DNA of 64,000 nucleotides from Trichosporon coremiiforme (Eukaryota > Basidiomycota > Tremellomycetes > Trichosporonales > Trichosporonaceae), in the NCBI GenBank assembly GCA_039545355.1, contig BCJJ01000023.1, positions 621,362 to 685,361 on the forward strand. The letters run 5' to 3'. Positions 24,283 through 34,434 of this stretch are shown one piece after another. The position numbers and the translations under genes are program-made. Positions within the stretch are counted from its first letter, which is position 1. Each line of letters starts with the position of its first letter. The notes below the pieces were generated by a model that worked only from the letters and a program-made list of their open reading frames with translations, was not told the origin of the DNA and ran no database searches.

Positions 24283-26310
24283 ATGATCAATGCGGTTCAA
24301 GACGACACGCCTGCGACCCAGACGCCGCTCCAGGGTTCACAAACTCACCAAACGCTGAAACCTCCCAAATATCACTGGTATGCTAGCCGGTATCTTTGCC
24401 TGATCACCATCCTGGTATTGCTGTGTTTCTGCATCAAACACACCGCAGAGAAGATCCACGTGCTCAGAGTTCGCCGTCGATACGGATACCTTCATCCCCG
24501 CGAGCATGTTTACCCTCGCCGCTCCTCTTTGGGAACAATCACCCAGCAGATGGTGCAAAAATGGACTGTGCTAGTTACGCTTCCGAGGTGGCTCTATGGG
24601 CCAGATTCACTGCTGGACGCGATGTTTACAGTCATATACTGTACATTACTGTTTTACTTCGCGCTGAACCACTCCCGATGTGAGTACCGCATGCCATTCA
24701 TTATTCGCTGACATGATAACAGGGATAGGAGGCACTCAGAATGGTGCGAATCAGATGGGTGTGATGGTACGAACTGCCTGCCTTGATATTGCTGATGAAC
24801 ATCAGGCCTTTAGTCAAATGCCTCTGATCTTCGTGCTGACTGCCAAAAACAATCTCATCACGCTTCTCACCGGGATTTCCCCACGTCGCTTGAACTATCT
24901 TCACCGAGCGGCCTCAAGAGCCTGTATTCTCTGCGCTTGGATCCATGCTGTAGCTTGGACGCCAGTCATGTGGAGACGGGGCCAGTTGTTTGATGCCTAT
25001 ATTCAATGGGTACTTACCTGCCTCCTATGCAGCTAACCCCAGGGGGCTGTTGCTCTGTTTAGCTTCACTATGCTGTGGCTTACGAGCCTGAGACGTTTGC
25101 GTCGAGCTGTCTGGGAACTTTTCTTAGCAGCTCACATAGTACTTACATTGTGAGCATATGGTGGAGGAAGGACGCTGATTTGAAGCTTGTTCTTGGTAGC
25201 AGCTATCTTGCATTGGAGCAAGCTGGCCTACTGGATCTGGGTAAGATCCGACAATATGCGATATTGGCTGATACCGGAGCCCGCTGCTGGTGTTTGGATT
25301 GCCGACAGACTTATTCGGCTGTACCATTTGGATCGCAGAACGGGAGGACGTGAGGCGATCGTGGAGCTCGTTGATTCAGACGTGCTTAGGGTGACGGTAC
25401 CCGGATACAGTTCACCGTGGAGTGCAGGTCAACACGCGTAGGTAAACAAAGCGATGGTGCTGATCCACATCAGTTATTTGTGGATGCCGAGCATCACTAG
25501 ATTCCCCATTGAAGCGCATCCTTTCACTTTTGCCAACGCCCCCACGCGAGACAGTAAACAGGCTGTCTTCCTAATGCGCGTGCAGTCAGACGCTACCAGA
25601 CTATTACGTGAAGCTCTGCAGAGCGACAGTACTGCCCATATCCCCATTGGGTTGGAAGGGCCCTACGGCCATAGCTTGGATCTCGACCAGTACGGTGCCG
25701 CAATCTTGGTGGCTGGTGAGTAGCTATTGCGAGTGATCCATATGCCTGACAACAGGCGGGACAGGGATAGCGCACTCATTGTCCCTCTTGCTCGGCGCTC
25801 TCAACGCTCCTAACAAATGCCCACCTCAGATACAACGAATCCATTTGATCTGGCACACCCGAAGCGCCAGCAACCTCCGATGGATTGACCCGTTGCTGAA
25901 AGGCATCACCAAAACTCGCGAGCTGCTCAGTGATCTCGTGGTTATGATTGATGTCCACGTTACCGGAGGATCTGATCAAACGGAAACGGAGCTGTTACTA
26001 GAGGAGAACCTCGGCCTCTCGCAGTACACGTCAGCGTCCGATGCTACACACCAAGCCCCGACACTTCTTATACGCCTTTGCCGGGGCCGAGCCAACTTGT
26101 CCGAAGTCATCCACCAAAACAGGGAAGTAGCATGTGGACCCCTTCTGGTATCTGGTGAGCATGCACGCTGTCCGTGATCTGACGTCAGCTTGTGGCCCTG
26201 CTTCCCTGATTTTAGCCTCACGTTGGGCCGTGCGGAATGCAACTACGATCCAAGATGCACTGGACGGTAAATGGCCAATAATGTATGAAGAGGAACCGCT
26301 GGCGCCATGA
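24283..26310 (+). CDS. Ferric-chelate reductase (FRE family)
   Basis: A plasma-membrane flavocytochrome that moves electrons from NADPH over FAD and haem to Fe3+/Cu2+ outside the cell. An N-terminal membrane helix (LCLITILVLLCFCI) is followed by the ferric reductase domain. Both bis-haem pairs are present with 13 residues between the histidines: LHRAASRACILCAWIH (~24895-24945) and, over a 36-nt intron near 25150, HIVLTFLFLVAAILH. The FAD-binding motif is HPFTFAN (usually HPFTI), and the NADPH motif GGTGIAHSLSLL spans an intron at ~25718-25755. The C-terminal CGPASL matches the usual CGP end. One 39-nt intron (25241-25279) keeps the frame if retained. About seven introns. No long extracellular N-terminal domain. 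It ends 77 bp from the convergent STE3 gene. Confidence 0.88.
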
Positions 26311-26387
26311 ATGCCATTCGCAAACGACTAGTTCATTCCTGTACTGCATATTATGTAACGCTTTCGAACTATGAGAATTTAGAGTCA

Positions 26388-27639
26388 TTAAACCACCGAT
26401 TGCTCGATGCGCAGGGCGATGTGCTGCGACGGAGAGGCTTCGGCGCGCTGTGACACCAATGTCGGTCCACTCTGTTCACGATCCGGCACTCGGGATCCTG
26501 AGAGTGTCATAACGGTGGATCCAAGACTAAGTGACGGTATCCCAGGGGAGCTGCGAGGAGATTAGCGAGCTTAGCCTCGCGGTTGCTTACTCGAATCTCA
26601 TTGTGCCTGTGGGTTTACCGCAGCTGCGCAAGGCCGCCCAGAGTTTGAGATACTCAGCGATCGCCTCTTCACCAAATCCGAAGAAAGCGAAAAAAACGAT
26701 GGCATAGATGCACACCGTGTAGAACGGGACAGCGACCTGGAGAATGGCGAAGTTGCTGTTCGGCCGGGCTTCCTCCGGATATTGGGAAATCAGTTCGAAG
26801 TTGTCATGAACCCACGCCCAGCTGACGTACGGAGTCCACCCCGTGTGATAGACCACTATCCTGACCAGGAAATTGAATAACGTCAGAAAGAGACTTATGA
26901 CACTGTCACTCATGGCGAGAGCTGCCAGTCTAAAGTAGCGACCAGTGGTTAACCCCGATCCGGAAAGGATGGAACGAAACTGGGATCTCGACTTGAAGAA
27001 CCAGTATACCGCCAAACCTGACGTCAGCGCAACGGACCCTGCATTTTAAGTATGGGTTCCAAGAACTTCCCGAAGGGCTTACCGGCATAGACGAACGAGC
27101 ACAAAGCAATCAGGACAGTCGTCAGGTATCGCAGAACACTTGATGGCCAAGTGTTCATGTCCGCCATCAGCGGGCCCAGTCCCTCCAGTATGTCGTACCG
27201 GTGGCCCTGAACAATATACAGGAGGGGCAGCATCAGGAGGGGAAGAAAGAAACACATGATGCCTTCCTCGATTAATCGACGGCGTCGAGCCTTGGGAGAG
27301 AACAACGGCCGCTTAGGTGAGGCAACGCTTGCAAGTCGACGCATCTGCGAAAGAGAGCACAGGGGAACAGCGTAAGGGACGAGCGCTGTAAACCTGCAGC
27401 CTGCCGTGTGAGCAGGCTCTGGTTGAATGGTACTTACTGATCTCGCTCCAGACAGGGGCAATGTCTGCATAGTTGTCTGCCCAAACCACCGTGTTGACGA
27501 AGACGATGCAGTTATACACAGCCAGCCAAAAGATGAGCCCGATAGTTGATATGTTGCGTGCACGCCAGTGCCACGGCGATGGCAGGAGAACGAGTATCAG
27601 GCAAATGAAGCTCCAAATTGGATAATCGGGGTGCCGCAT
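26388..27639 (-). CDS. STE3: Mating pheromone receptor Ste3 (seven-helix GPCR)
   Basis: Receptor for a farnesylated pheromone; it signals through a G protein to the mating MAPK pathway. Four exons, 27438-27639, 27083-27400, 26591-27017 and 26388-26550, total 1,110 nt (369 residues). The start MRHPDYPIWSFICLILVLLPSPWHW is the fungal Ste3 hallmark; VNTVVWADNYADIAPVWSEI then S-CRFTALVPYAVPLC crosses the first intron. Helix 4 (EEGIMCFFLPLLMLPLLYIVQGHRYDI), helix 5, the KSRSQFRS loop, helix 6 and helix 7 (FAILQVAVPFYTVCIYAIVF) follow. The last intron (26551-26590, GCTAAT branch) leads to a Ser/Pro-rich cytosolic tail beginning RFDSPGIPSLSLGSTV. The frame upstream of the ATG is open far back, but those residues belong to no receptor. 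I cannot tell which mating type this allele is. Confidence 0.93.
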
Positions 27640-27934
27640 GATGATGCGATGGCTAGGCCGATGAGGAACGTTCTGCTGCAAGAAAAGGGCTTCCAGCATT
27701 AGTGAAGCTTTATACTGCATGCCACAAGGCAGCTGTGGAGGCCAGGTCTTGAGAACAATGGAAGGTTCTGCTCCACCAGACGTGCAGGACAATGAATGGC
27801 CACGTGTCAGGATGTGAAAATGGGATAACAATGGGAGAACGGAATGCATGGCGTTGTTTGGGAAGATCATCTTTACCCCAAAAGGCTGCATCGACTTTGG
27901 ATCACCTGCGCCAGTGAGACATCGTGAGATAGGC
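27640..27934 (-). promoter_or_regulatory. STE3 promoter with ACAATG motifs
   Basis: This 295-bp gap between STE3 and the REI1 stop must hold the STE3 promoter. It contains ACAATGG at 27755-27761 and 27828-27834 (the second extends to ACAATGGGA), ACAATGA at 27789-27795, and CACGTG at 27801-27806, all within 82 bp. ACAATGGGA differs at one base from ACAAAGGGA, the pheromone response element bound by the HMG protein Prf1 in Ustilago. The motifs are seen; their use is inference. Confidence 0.5.
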
Positions 27935-29301
27935 TTATTGCACTGCACATCAGCAAGACTTCGAGAGCCAAACTCACGCAAAGGGTCGCGGAAATCTGTA
28001 CATGTCAGTGAAGTCGTCAAAGGGAAGGACATACGCTTTTGATTATTATTGCGGAAGCCGACCTTGGTCTTGAATGCTTCTCGCGCCCGTTGGTCCTTAA
28101 ACGACCGGCCCTGCTTCTTTGCCCAGGCAGCCTCGCCAGCATTGCGCGCTTTGACGACTTCCAGACCGCGTCCGAAAGCGCCATGGCCGCCAGCCACTGG
28201 AACAAGCGCAGAGCTTGGATCTGCGAGGCGCTGCCTGACCATGGCCACCTTCGACTTCACTGGATCCTCGGTTCCGTTAGACGGGCGACTCCGTTGATCA
28301 TAGTACACCTTCAGAGCACGGTGACCGAGGACTCGTCCTGAGGGTAGGACCAAAGAAAGTCCGTCACTTGAGAGTGTCGGTAATCCCTGTAGGCAGGTCA
28401 GAAATCATCTTTCGAAGCACTCACCTCGTTCCAAGTCTCATCATCCTCAACGTCCTCCCACTCCGATGCATCTCCCTCATCAATAGGACCTTCGAAGGCA
28501 TAGAAGTCCGCAAGCTCGGCACGATCTTCGTCTGTGTCGTACGCAATCTTGCAGTGTGACTTGTCGATCATGTGCTTGCGGACCGCTTCAGTGCTGCCGA
28601 ATTCCTTACCGCCATTGGGACAGTAAAGACAGAGGTTTCCACCAACGATCTTCTCGCCCAAGTATCCGATAAGGCCGGGCAGGTCTATCAGGAGGTCTTG
28701 GTCAGGAATGAAGAAGCTGTGCTCTTTAGACATGTGCACAAGATTGCTCTCAACATTGGTCGAGCGATGGTTGCAGAAGAGACAGACACCGGCAGGCAGG
28801 CGCCGACGCGATGCCGCGATAGCGCTCTCGATGCCCTCGTCTTCGTCGTCGTCGTCGTCATCCGAGGGCTCTTCTGTGCCTGGCGCTGCATACTCTTCAC
28901 TCTTCATGGCAACGTCTTCGCCTTGGGGAGCGGCGGAACTGGAACCCTTTGAGGAAGAGACCTTCACACCCCGTGCGATCGCCGCCTCCCGTTCCCGGTG
29001 CTTCTTGGATTGAATGTGCGACCGATAGGAGTTCTCCGTTGAGAACGACTTGCTGTTCGTTAGCCTTCCAGATAATCCCAAGCACTCACTTGCAGGCAGA
29101 GCAAGCCATGTCTCTCGGGTCGGGACGAACAGCGTTCTGCTCTCTACGCTCGATAACCTTCTCGTTAAACGCCGCAGCCGAGACCGGAGGGAGATTTGCC
29201 ACCCGGCGCTTCATGTTGTAACGGTGCCAGTCTGTCCCGAAATGGGAGCGCTGCTCCTCTGCAGTGTCGAATGCAATCCGACACGAGATACAGGTGAACA
29301 T
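27935..29301 (-). CDS. REI1: REI1/ZNF622-like cytoplasmic 60S biogenesis factor
   Basis: Rei1 is a C2H2 zinc-finger protein that helps remove Arx1-Alb1 and Tif6 from pre-60S subunits in the cytoplasm. I see a first finger MFTCISCRIAFDTAEEQRSH, a second (MACSACK ... NSYRSHIQSKKH), an acidic run (EEPSDDDDDDEDEG), then fingers CLFCNH ... HMSKEH and CLYCPN ... HMIDKSHC, and a basic C-terminal part (VLPSGRVLGHRALKVYY). The end is spliced: after NNNQK a 39-nt intron (27996-28034), an 18-nt microexon (27978-27995), a 35-nt intron (27943-27977), and an 8-nt terminal exon (27935-27942). Together these give HFRDPLLQ, the invariant Rei1 C-terminus, which the ribosome tunnel accommodates. Without splicing the frame would run on into STE3. 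Confidence 0.92.
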
Positions 29302-29496
29302 GGCGGCAAAGGTGTTAGAGTAGTGTTAAGAGAGATGTGATTAATAACGCACCCAGGGTTCAGATGTGGTGACCCAAAGACGAAGTTTTCCAGGACGTCA
29401 TGACATAGTCACGTGATACGTTATGTTTTGGAAGTTCAATGTTCAGCGAAATTTAGCATTGCTTGCTTGTCTACGGTACTTCATCTGGCAACACAG
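29302..29496. promoter_or_regulatory. Bidirectional REI1/DBP10 promoter
   Basis: Only 195 bp separate the divergent start codons of two 60S ribosome-biogenesis genes. It contains GACGTCA at 29394-29400 and TCACGTGA at 29409-29416. A shared promoter for co-regulated ribosome-biogenesis genes is a common fungal arrangement; the motifs are seen, their role is inferred. Confidence 0.5.
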
Positions 29497-31921
29497 ATGT
29501 CGACTGAAACTTTCCAGGTCGACTGGATTACGGGTAACGAGGGTGCTTCGTCAGCGGCACCTTCGAAGGCCAAAGCGAAGTCGAAATCATCGCAGTCGTC
29601 ATGGCAAGCTCTTGGTGAGTCCGCATTTTGAGGTAGTCTCGCTGACATTTATCAGGCGTCGCGCCGTCACTCGTTCGCGCGTTGCAGTTGAGAGGCTTCA
29701 AGACACCGACTCCAATCCAACGTGCTTCTATCCCCTTGACGATTTCGAACCCGCCGAGGGATGTCCTCGGCATGGCACGCACAGGATCCGGCAAAACATT
29801 AGCCTACCTCATCCCCCTCCTGCATCGTCTCGGACTTCGCCGTGAAGGTGCTGGCATCAGAGCTCTGATCATGTGTCCGAGTAGGGAGCTAGCTGTTCAG
29901 ATTCTGAAAGCGGGGAAAGACTTGTCTAGAAACTTGGCAAGTGGAGTACCTGACGCACAGCCCCTCCGTTGGAGTCTTGTGATGGGTGGCGAATCGCTCG
30001 ATGCTCAGTTTGAGTCCATTGTCAGCCGGCCGGACATGTGAGTGCAGCCGTCCATAACGTTCTGACGGCAGTGTCATCGCAACTCCAGGACGCTTCCTCC
30101 ATCTCGCTGTTGAGATGGATCTCGATCTGCGCAGCGTGGAAATGGTTATTTATGATGAGGCTGATCGGTAAGAGCCCGCCCTTTCCAGCTCTAATCGCAG
30201 ATTGTTCGAAATGGGATTTGAGCAGCAACTCCATGAGATCCTCCATCGTCTGCCGGTGAACAGACACAGTCTACTCTTCTCTGCTACTCTTCCGACTTCT
30301 CTCGCCGAATTCGCGAAGGCCGGTCTCAACAATCCTGAGTTTGTGCGCCTTGACTCGGATATGCGGATCAATCCCGATTTGGACCTCGGCTTTTTCTACG
30401 TAAAGCCTGATGAGAAAGACGCCGGCCTTCTCTTACTTTTGAGAGATGTTTTGAGGATACCGTCCGGATCGTCACAGTCCGACGTCGACCGAGCAAAGGC
30501 CATCATCTTCGCCTCGACTAAGCACCATGTCGAGTACCTATCAGTGCTGCTGCAGGCAGCTGGGTACCGTGTGTCGTACATCTACGGCTCGCTCGATCAA
30601 GTCGCCCGTCAACAACAATTGAAGCGCTTCCGTGCCGCCGAGACGGACCTCCTTGTGGTCACGGATGTCGCGGCTCGAGGCATTGACATTCCCTCGATAC
30701 CGCACGTCATCAACTATGACTTCCCTACCGGTGTTAGAGTCTTCGTACACAGAGTAGGACGCACTGCCCGAGCCGGACAGCACGGTCATGCGTGGACTCT
30801 AGTGACCCGGGACGATCTGCCGTACATGCGTGACTTGGAGATCTTCCTCGAGCGCGATTTCTTGAAGGATAAGGAGTCTTACGGCAGCCTTCCCCGCGAC
30901 TCTCTCGAAACCATGCTAGAATACGTCCAGCAGACATTGGATCTCGAAGAGTCCCAGCTCCCCTCCCTCCGCGAGGTGATGAAGAGAGGTCAAACCATGT
31001 TCGAGCGTTCTAGGGCCAAAGCGAACAGGGACGCATACAAGTACGTGAAGGAAATTTCTGCCCTTGGTGGGCCTTCGCTCGTACACCCTGCGTTTAGCGC
31101 GAATGATACCGTTCACGAGTCGCAAGTGGAGGGGCGCAACAAGCTGCTCGCCTCGATTGAGGCTTATCAGCCGCAAGAGACCATATTCGAGATCGGTGCT
31201 CGCGGAAAGCAGGCAGCAGCTCAACTGATGAAGCAACGCCGCGAAACCATTGCTCGTCGGAAGACTGTGCATCCATTGGGCGCACACGATGACGACGCGA
31301 TGGACACAGACGAGTCGGACCCCGACACCGCGAAACCTGTAAGCTGCAGCTGCAAGTATGTGAGTTGAAGCTCACGAAGCAGGTAAAGGTGGCGACCACT
31401 AAGAGTTATCGTGATCCTAATTTCTATCTGCCGCAAGAGCGGGTCGAGACCAACAGAGAGAGAGGGTGAGGAAACCCCTTTCAGTAATGACTGACTGCCA
31501 GCTATTCTCTTAAAGAAGGAAGCTCCTTCGCAGAGCAAGCGCGGTCAGCAACTCTGGACCTGAACGCCGATGAAGGCGATGCGGCCCGCGCCCAAAAAGC
31601 AAGCCAGCTGAAGTGGGACCGGAAGAGGAAGAGGTTTGTCAAGGATGTGCCCGGTGGCGACAACAAGAAAATGATTCGAAGTGAGAGTGGGGCACTACTC
31701 CCCGCAACATTCAAGAGTGGCAAGTTCGCAGAATGGAAGAAGAGCCGGCGTCGTCGCGCGGATATTGGCCCCGGAAGCGACGCGCAGCCTGGCGGTCTTG
31801 CCACCGCGCACTCGATTGTGAAGGACCGGCGGATCAAAGAAAAGGTTCGTCTTCCGTCATGTCGTCAAGCTAACAGCAGCGTCAGCAAAAGAATGCCCGA
31901 CCACCGCGAAAGCGGAAGTGA
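29497..31921 (+). CDS. DBP10: DEAD-box RNA helicase Dbp10 (DDX54-like)
   Basis: A nucleolar ATP-dependent RNA helicase for pre-60S assembly. The start [16 protein letters not shown] follows a stop-poor leader. Helicase motifs appear in order: Q motif [14 protein letters not shown], motif I ARTGSGKT (~29775), Ia PSRELA, Ib TPGR, motif II DEAD (YDEADR at an exon end, ~30165), motif III SAT (LLFSATLP, ~30275), IV, V VATDV-type [12 protein letters not shown] (~30655) and [12 protein letters not shown] (~30750). The C-terminal DBP10CT region ([22 protein letters not shown] ... [10 protein letters not shown]) identifies Dbp10 rather than another DEAD protein. The last intron near 31850 gives a basic end, ARPPRKRK. 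By my estimate it is shorter (~730 residues) than the yeast protein. Confidence 0.9.
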
Positions 31922-32540
31922 TCTGTCTTCGCCATTAGCGAACTCATAGTGCACAGAATGCATGTCACTGAACTTCTTCAGCTTTGATATCACGATCTTC
32001 TTTGTGTCACTTTCTGGGCGTGGTCATGAGACCATCATTAGTCATGTTAATCTGTTTTGTTTTGTTTCTCTTTCGAGCGCGCGCGTCTCTCCTTTTACCT
32101 GGTGAACCTTTGCATCTTCACGCATGTTCTCTCTCTCTCTCTCCTGCATTCACGCGTCGTCTCGACAATTTGCAATACTTGAACGACGCACAAAGAACGA
32201 TGGTCTGCGGCCACGACCATGACTCAACATATCGTCTCCACGGACTTTTCAGGTCAGCTGGACCTACAGTATTAGCGAGGGTCGATGAGGGACGTGAGAA
32301 CATGATGGACTCCACTTGACCATTCTTCCAGAGGTCGATCAGAGCGAGGTGCCGCACTCGGCCCTGTGTAGATTTCAGCCACCTTCTACAGAAGTGCTCG
32401 TTATGTTAGTTTCGTTAGTGATCAGAGGAGCAAAGAGTGGTCTGCAAAACTAATCACTATATATATGCATAGGAATTCTTAGACTGGACCAGGAAGCTGT
32501 GGACTCGTCAGCGAGGTCGTGAGTCCGGTCCCTTACCCGC
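31922..32540. other. Intergenic, DBP10 and pheromone gene 3' sides
   Basis: 619 bp between convergent genes. It contains a (CT)n microsatellite at 32128-32143 and an AT-rich TATATATATGCATA stretch near 32457-32470, downstream of the pheromone gene. I see no further coding sequence; small frames here carry no CAAX end that I recognise. Confidence 0.45.
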
Positions 32541-32624
32541 TTAAATGATGATGCAGCCGTGTTGGAAGCCACCCGATCCGGTGCCGGGAATCTCCTGGTT
32601 GACGGGCTCGTTCTTGTAGGCCAT
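32541..32624 (-). CDS. Lipopeptide mating pheromone precursor (CAAX box)
   Basis: An intronless 27-codon gene; an in-frame TAA four codons upstream fixes the start at 32624. The peptide begins MAYKNEPVNQEIPG, has a Gly-rich middle (GTGSGGF) and ends QHGCIII then TAA. C-I-I-I is a CAAX box for farnesylation, trimming and methylation, as in all basidiomycete pheromones. An NQE followed by a Pro/Gly-rich core resembles the processing region of Cryptococcus pheromones, so the mature peptide may start near Gln10 or Glu11 and end at the cysteine; this is inference. A TATATAAG box lies 105-112 bp upstream. It shares a strand with STE3, 4.9 kb away. A different small CAAX protein is possible, but a G-protein gamma subunit would be much longer. 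Confidence 0.78.
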   Translation of the reverse strand: MAYKNEPVNQEIPGTGSGGFQHGCIII

Positions 32625-34434
32625 TGTTGCTGTTTAGTTTGGTTGGTTGGTTGGGGAGAGGAGTGGAGTGGAGTGGAGAGAAGAGAGGAGTTGTTGTTGA
32701 TGTCGAAAAGAGAACGCCAGACCTCCGTCTTATATACTTTTTTTCCAGGTTCCCGTTCGTCAGAGCCTCGGCTCCTCATATCCGATAGGGCATCAGCAGG
32801 CATCAGGCCAAAGGATTGTCGCCTGCTCGCTCGCCCTGTGTATGCCAAGTCCCGCGAGCTGTGGTACGACGATGCGAAGGAACAGCGCGAGGTCCATTGT
32901 CCATCACTAACGCGGAGTCAGCGAGCCTGCAACTGCCATTGTACCCATCAGTGGTCGTCACCCGCCATCTTTGGCCGAGCTTGGCATCACTCCCTCCCCT
33001 TTGTTCGCTCGTAGCGTGGGGATGGCGACTGACTGCGGATCGCGACCGAGCGGACCGGAGACGGCCACAACAATGGTTGCTGGCCATGATAACCAGCGGC
33101 CCCAGATACGGGTGAGACATCGGTGCTGGGACATACCGCCGGTATCGTCGGGGGAGACTTCCAAGCGAGATCCTTCTATTCTTTCGACGGGGAATGGAGA
33201 TTATGGAGACCCTCGGAGCGTTGCCCGACAGGCGGAGAGGCGGTCCGGCGTGCCCACGACGTGGGAGACATGTGAGAACATATTGTGCATGTGCTCTGAT
33301 CGCCGTGATGGTTTCGGACACAACCGCATGCGATGTCCAGCCCGGTGTCTGTACATTGCTAGCAGCTGTATTCTGTGCAAGTGCTCTTTGTCTGCGATGC
33401 GGGTTATGAAATTGCGATGCAATGTCATCGGTGACTGCCCAGCGCCACACCCTCTAATCACTCTGGTCAGGTGCCCATGGCGCAGACAGCGGCCCCCCAC
33501 ACTTTACGCAGGTCAACCTGTCCTCGTGCTTTCCGGATGGAGAACAGGCGGGGATCGGTTGATGCGATGCGGACAATGCGTGTGGAGTATGCGCTCTGCC
33601 CGAAATGGCACCTGCCGCAGGGGTCGTGACCACCAGCCAGATGCGATCGGGCAACGCTGACGGTCGCCACGGTGAACAATAGAACCAGTCGTCGTCGCCG
33701 CTGACGCAGCGAAAGATCCATCCATTCCGAGCTACATGTCCAGCAGTCCTCTCAGCCACCAGCAGTGACACATGTCTCGCACGACAAAGGCTCTTCCCCG
33801 CAGCATGACCGCCTCCGCCTTCGACAGGCGCCTAACACACTGTTGCTTCTGTCGGCTGAGATGAGGCTGAACCTTTTGGTCTCCCTCTCCGGTCAGTTCT
33901 CCAGACTCGTCTTTCTTCTGAAAGGCTGCTAGGGCGCGCCTGGGCAAGAGCGGCCAAAGCTTGCGGTCTCGGGCACGGGTCCGACCAGCCCAACCCGCCC
34001 CGCACAGAAGCGCGCATGTCTCACCCAGGTGTACGCTCTGGCCGGCCCCCTTCATGGTCAGCTGCGCAATTGCCACAATCGCTGAAACAAGGCGAGACGG
34101 CTCAAACAATACGAGACAAAAGAGCACACTGGAGCGAGGCTGAAACCGGATCTGTCCTCTGCCTCCATGCTTCTTGCTCGTTACGATCGGTCCATCACTG
34201 CCGGTATTCCATTGCTCTTCCACCAGTGCAGTAGCTGCGCGCAGCTGAGTGGCATGCAGATTCCACGACGTTCTCGTCGCCAGTCATGCGACATGCGTTG
34301 GCGCGCAGTAGTTGATGCATTCTATTGTTTACCGTCGACTATGGCCTAGCCTTCTCCGCTCCCCAATCTGCATGCTCATGTCGACGAAGTTCACACTTTC
34401 GCCAGTTCCGCTGCGTCCTCAGCCATCGCTCGGC
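32625..34434. other. Intergenic, pheromone gene upstream region
   Basis: 1.8 kb between the pheromone gene and the UBP6 stop, both on the minus strand. The leader just upstream of the pheromone ATG has CCAA tandem copies (plus-strand GGTT repeats 32641-32654) and a GAGTG repeat (32661-32678). ACAATGG occurs at 32894-32900 (reverse), 32936-32942 (reverse) and 33070-33076 (forward). Longer frames here are Arg-rich and show no domain; I find no second pheromone gene. Confidence 0.45.
32729..32736 (-). promoter_or_regulatory. TATA box of the pheromone gene
   Basis: Reads TATATAAG on the minus strand, 105-112 bp upstream of the pheromone ATG, followed by a pyrimidine-rich leader. The spacing suits a strongly inducible fungal promoter with a ~70-80 nt leader. 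Confidence 0.6.

Noticed and set aside
27313..28353. A 346-codon open frame that would fuse the REI1 C-terminal half to the STE3 N-terminus.
   Set aside because: Two GT-AG introns (27996-28034, 27943-27977) end REI1 at its conserved HFRDPLLQ, and STE3 has its own well-placed ATG at 27639.
32128..32143. (CT)n tract considered as a functional element.
   Set aside because: A short microsatellite in a 3' flanking region, with no supporting context.
32803..33450. A 215-codon minus frame upstream of the pheromone gene.
   Set aside because: Arg/His/Ser-rich with no domain; it covers the likely control region of the pheromone gene.
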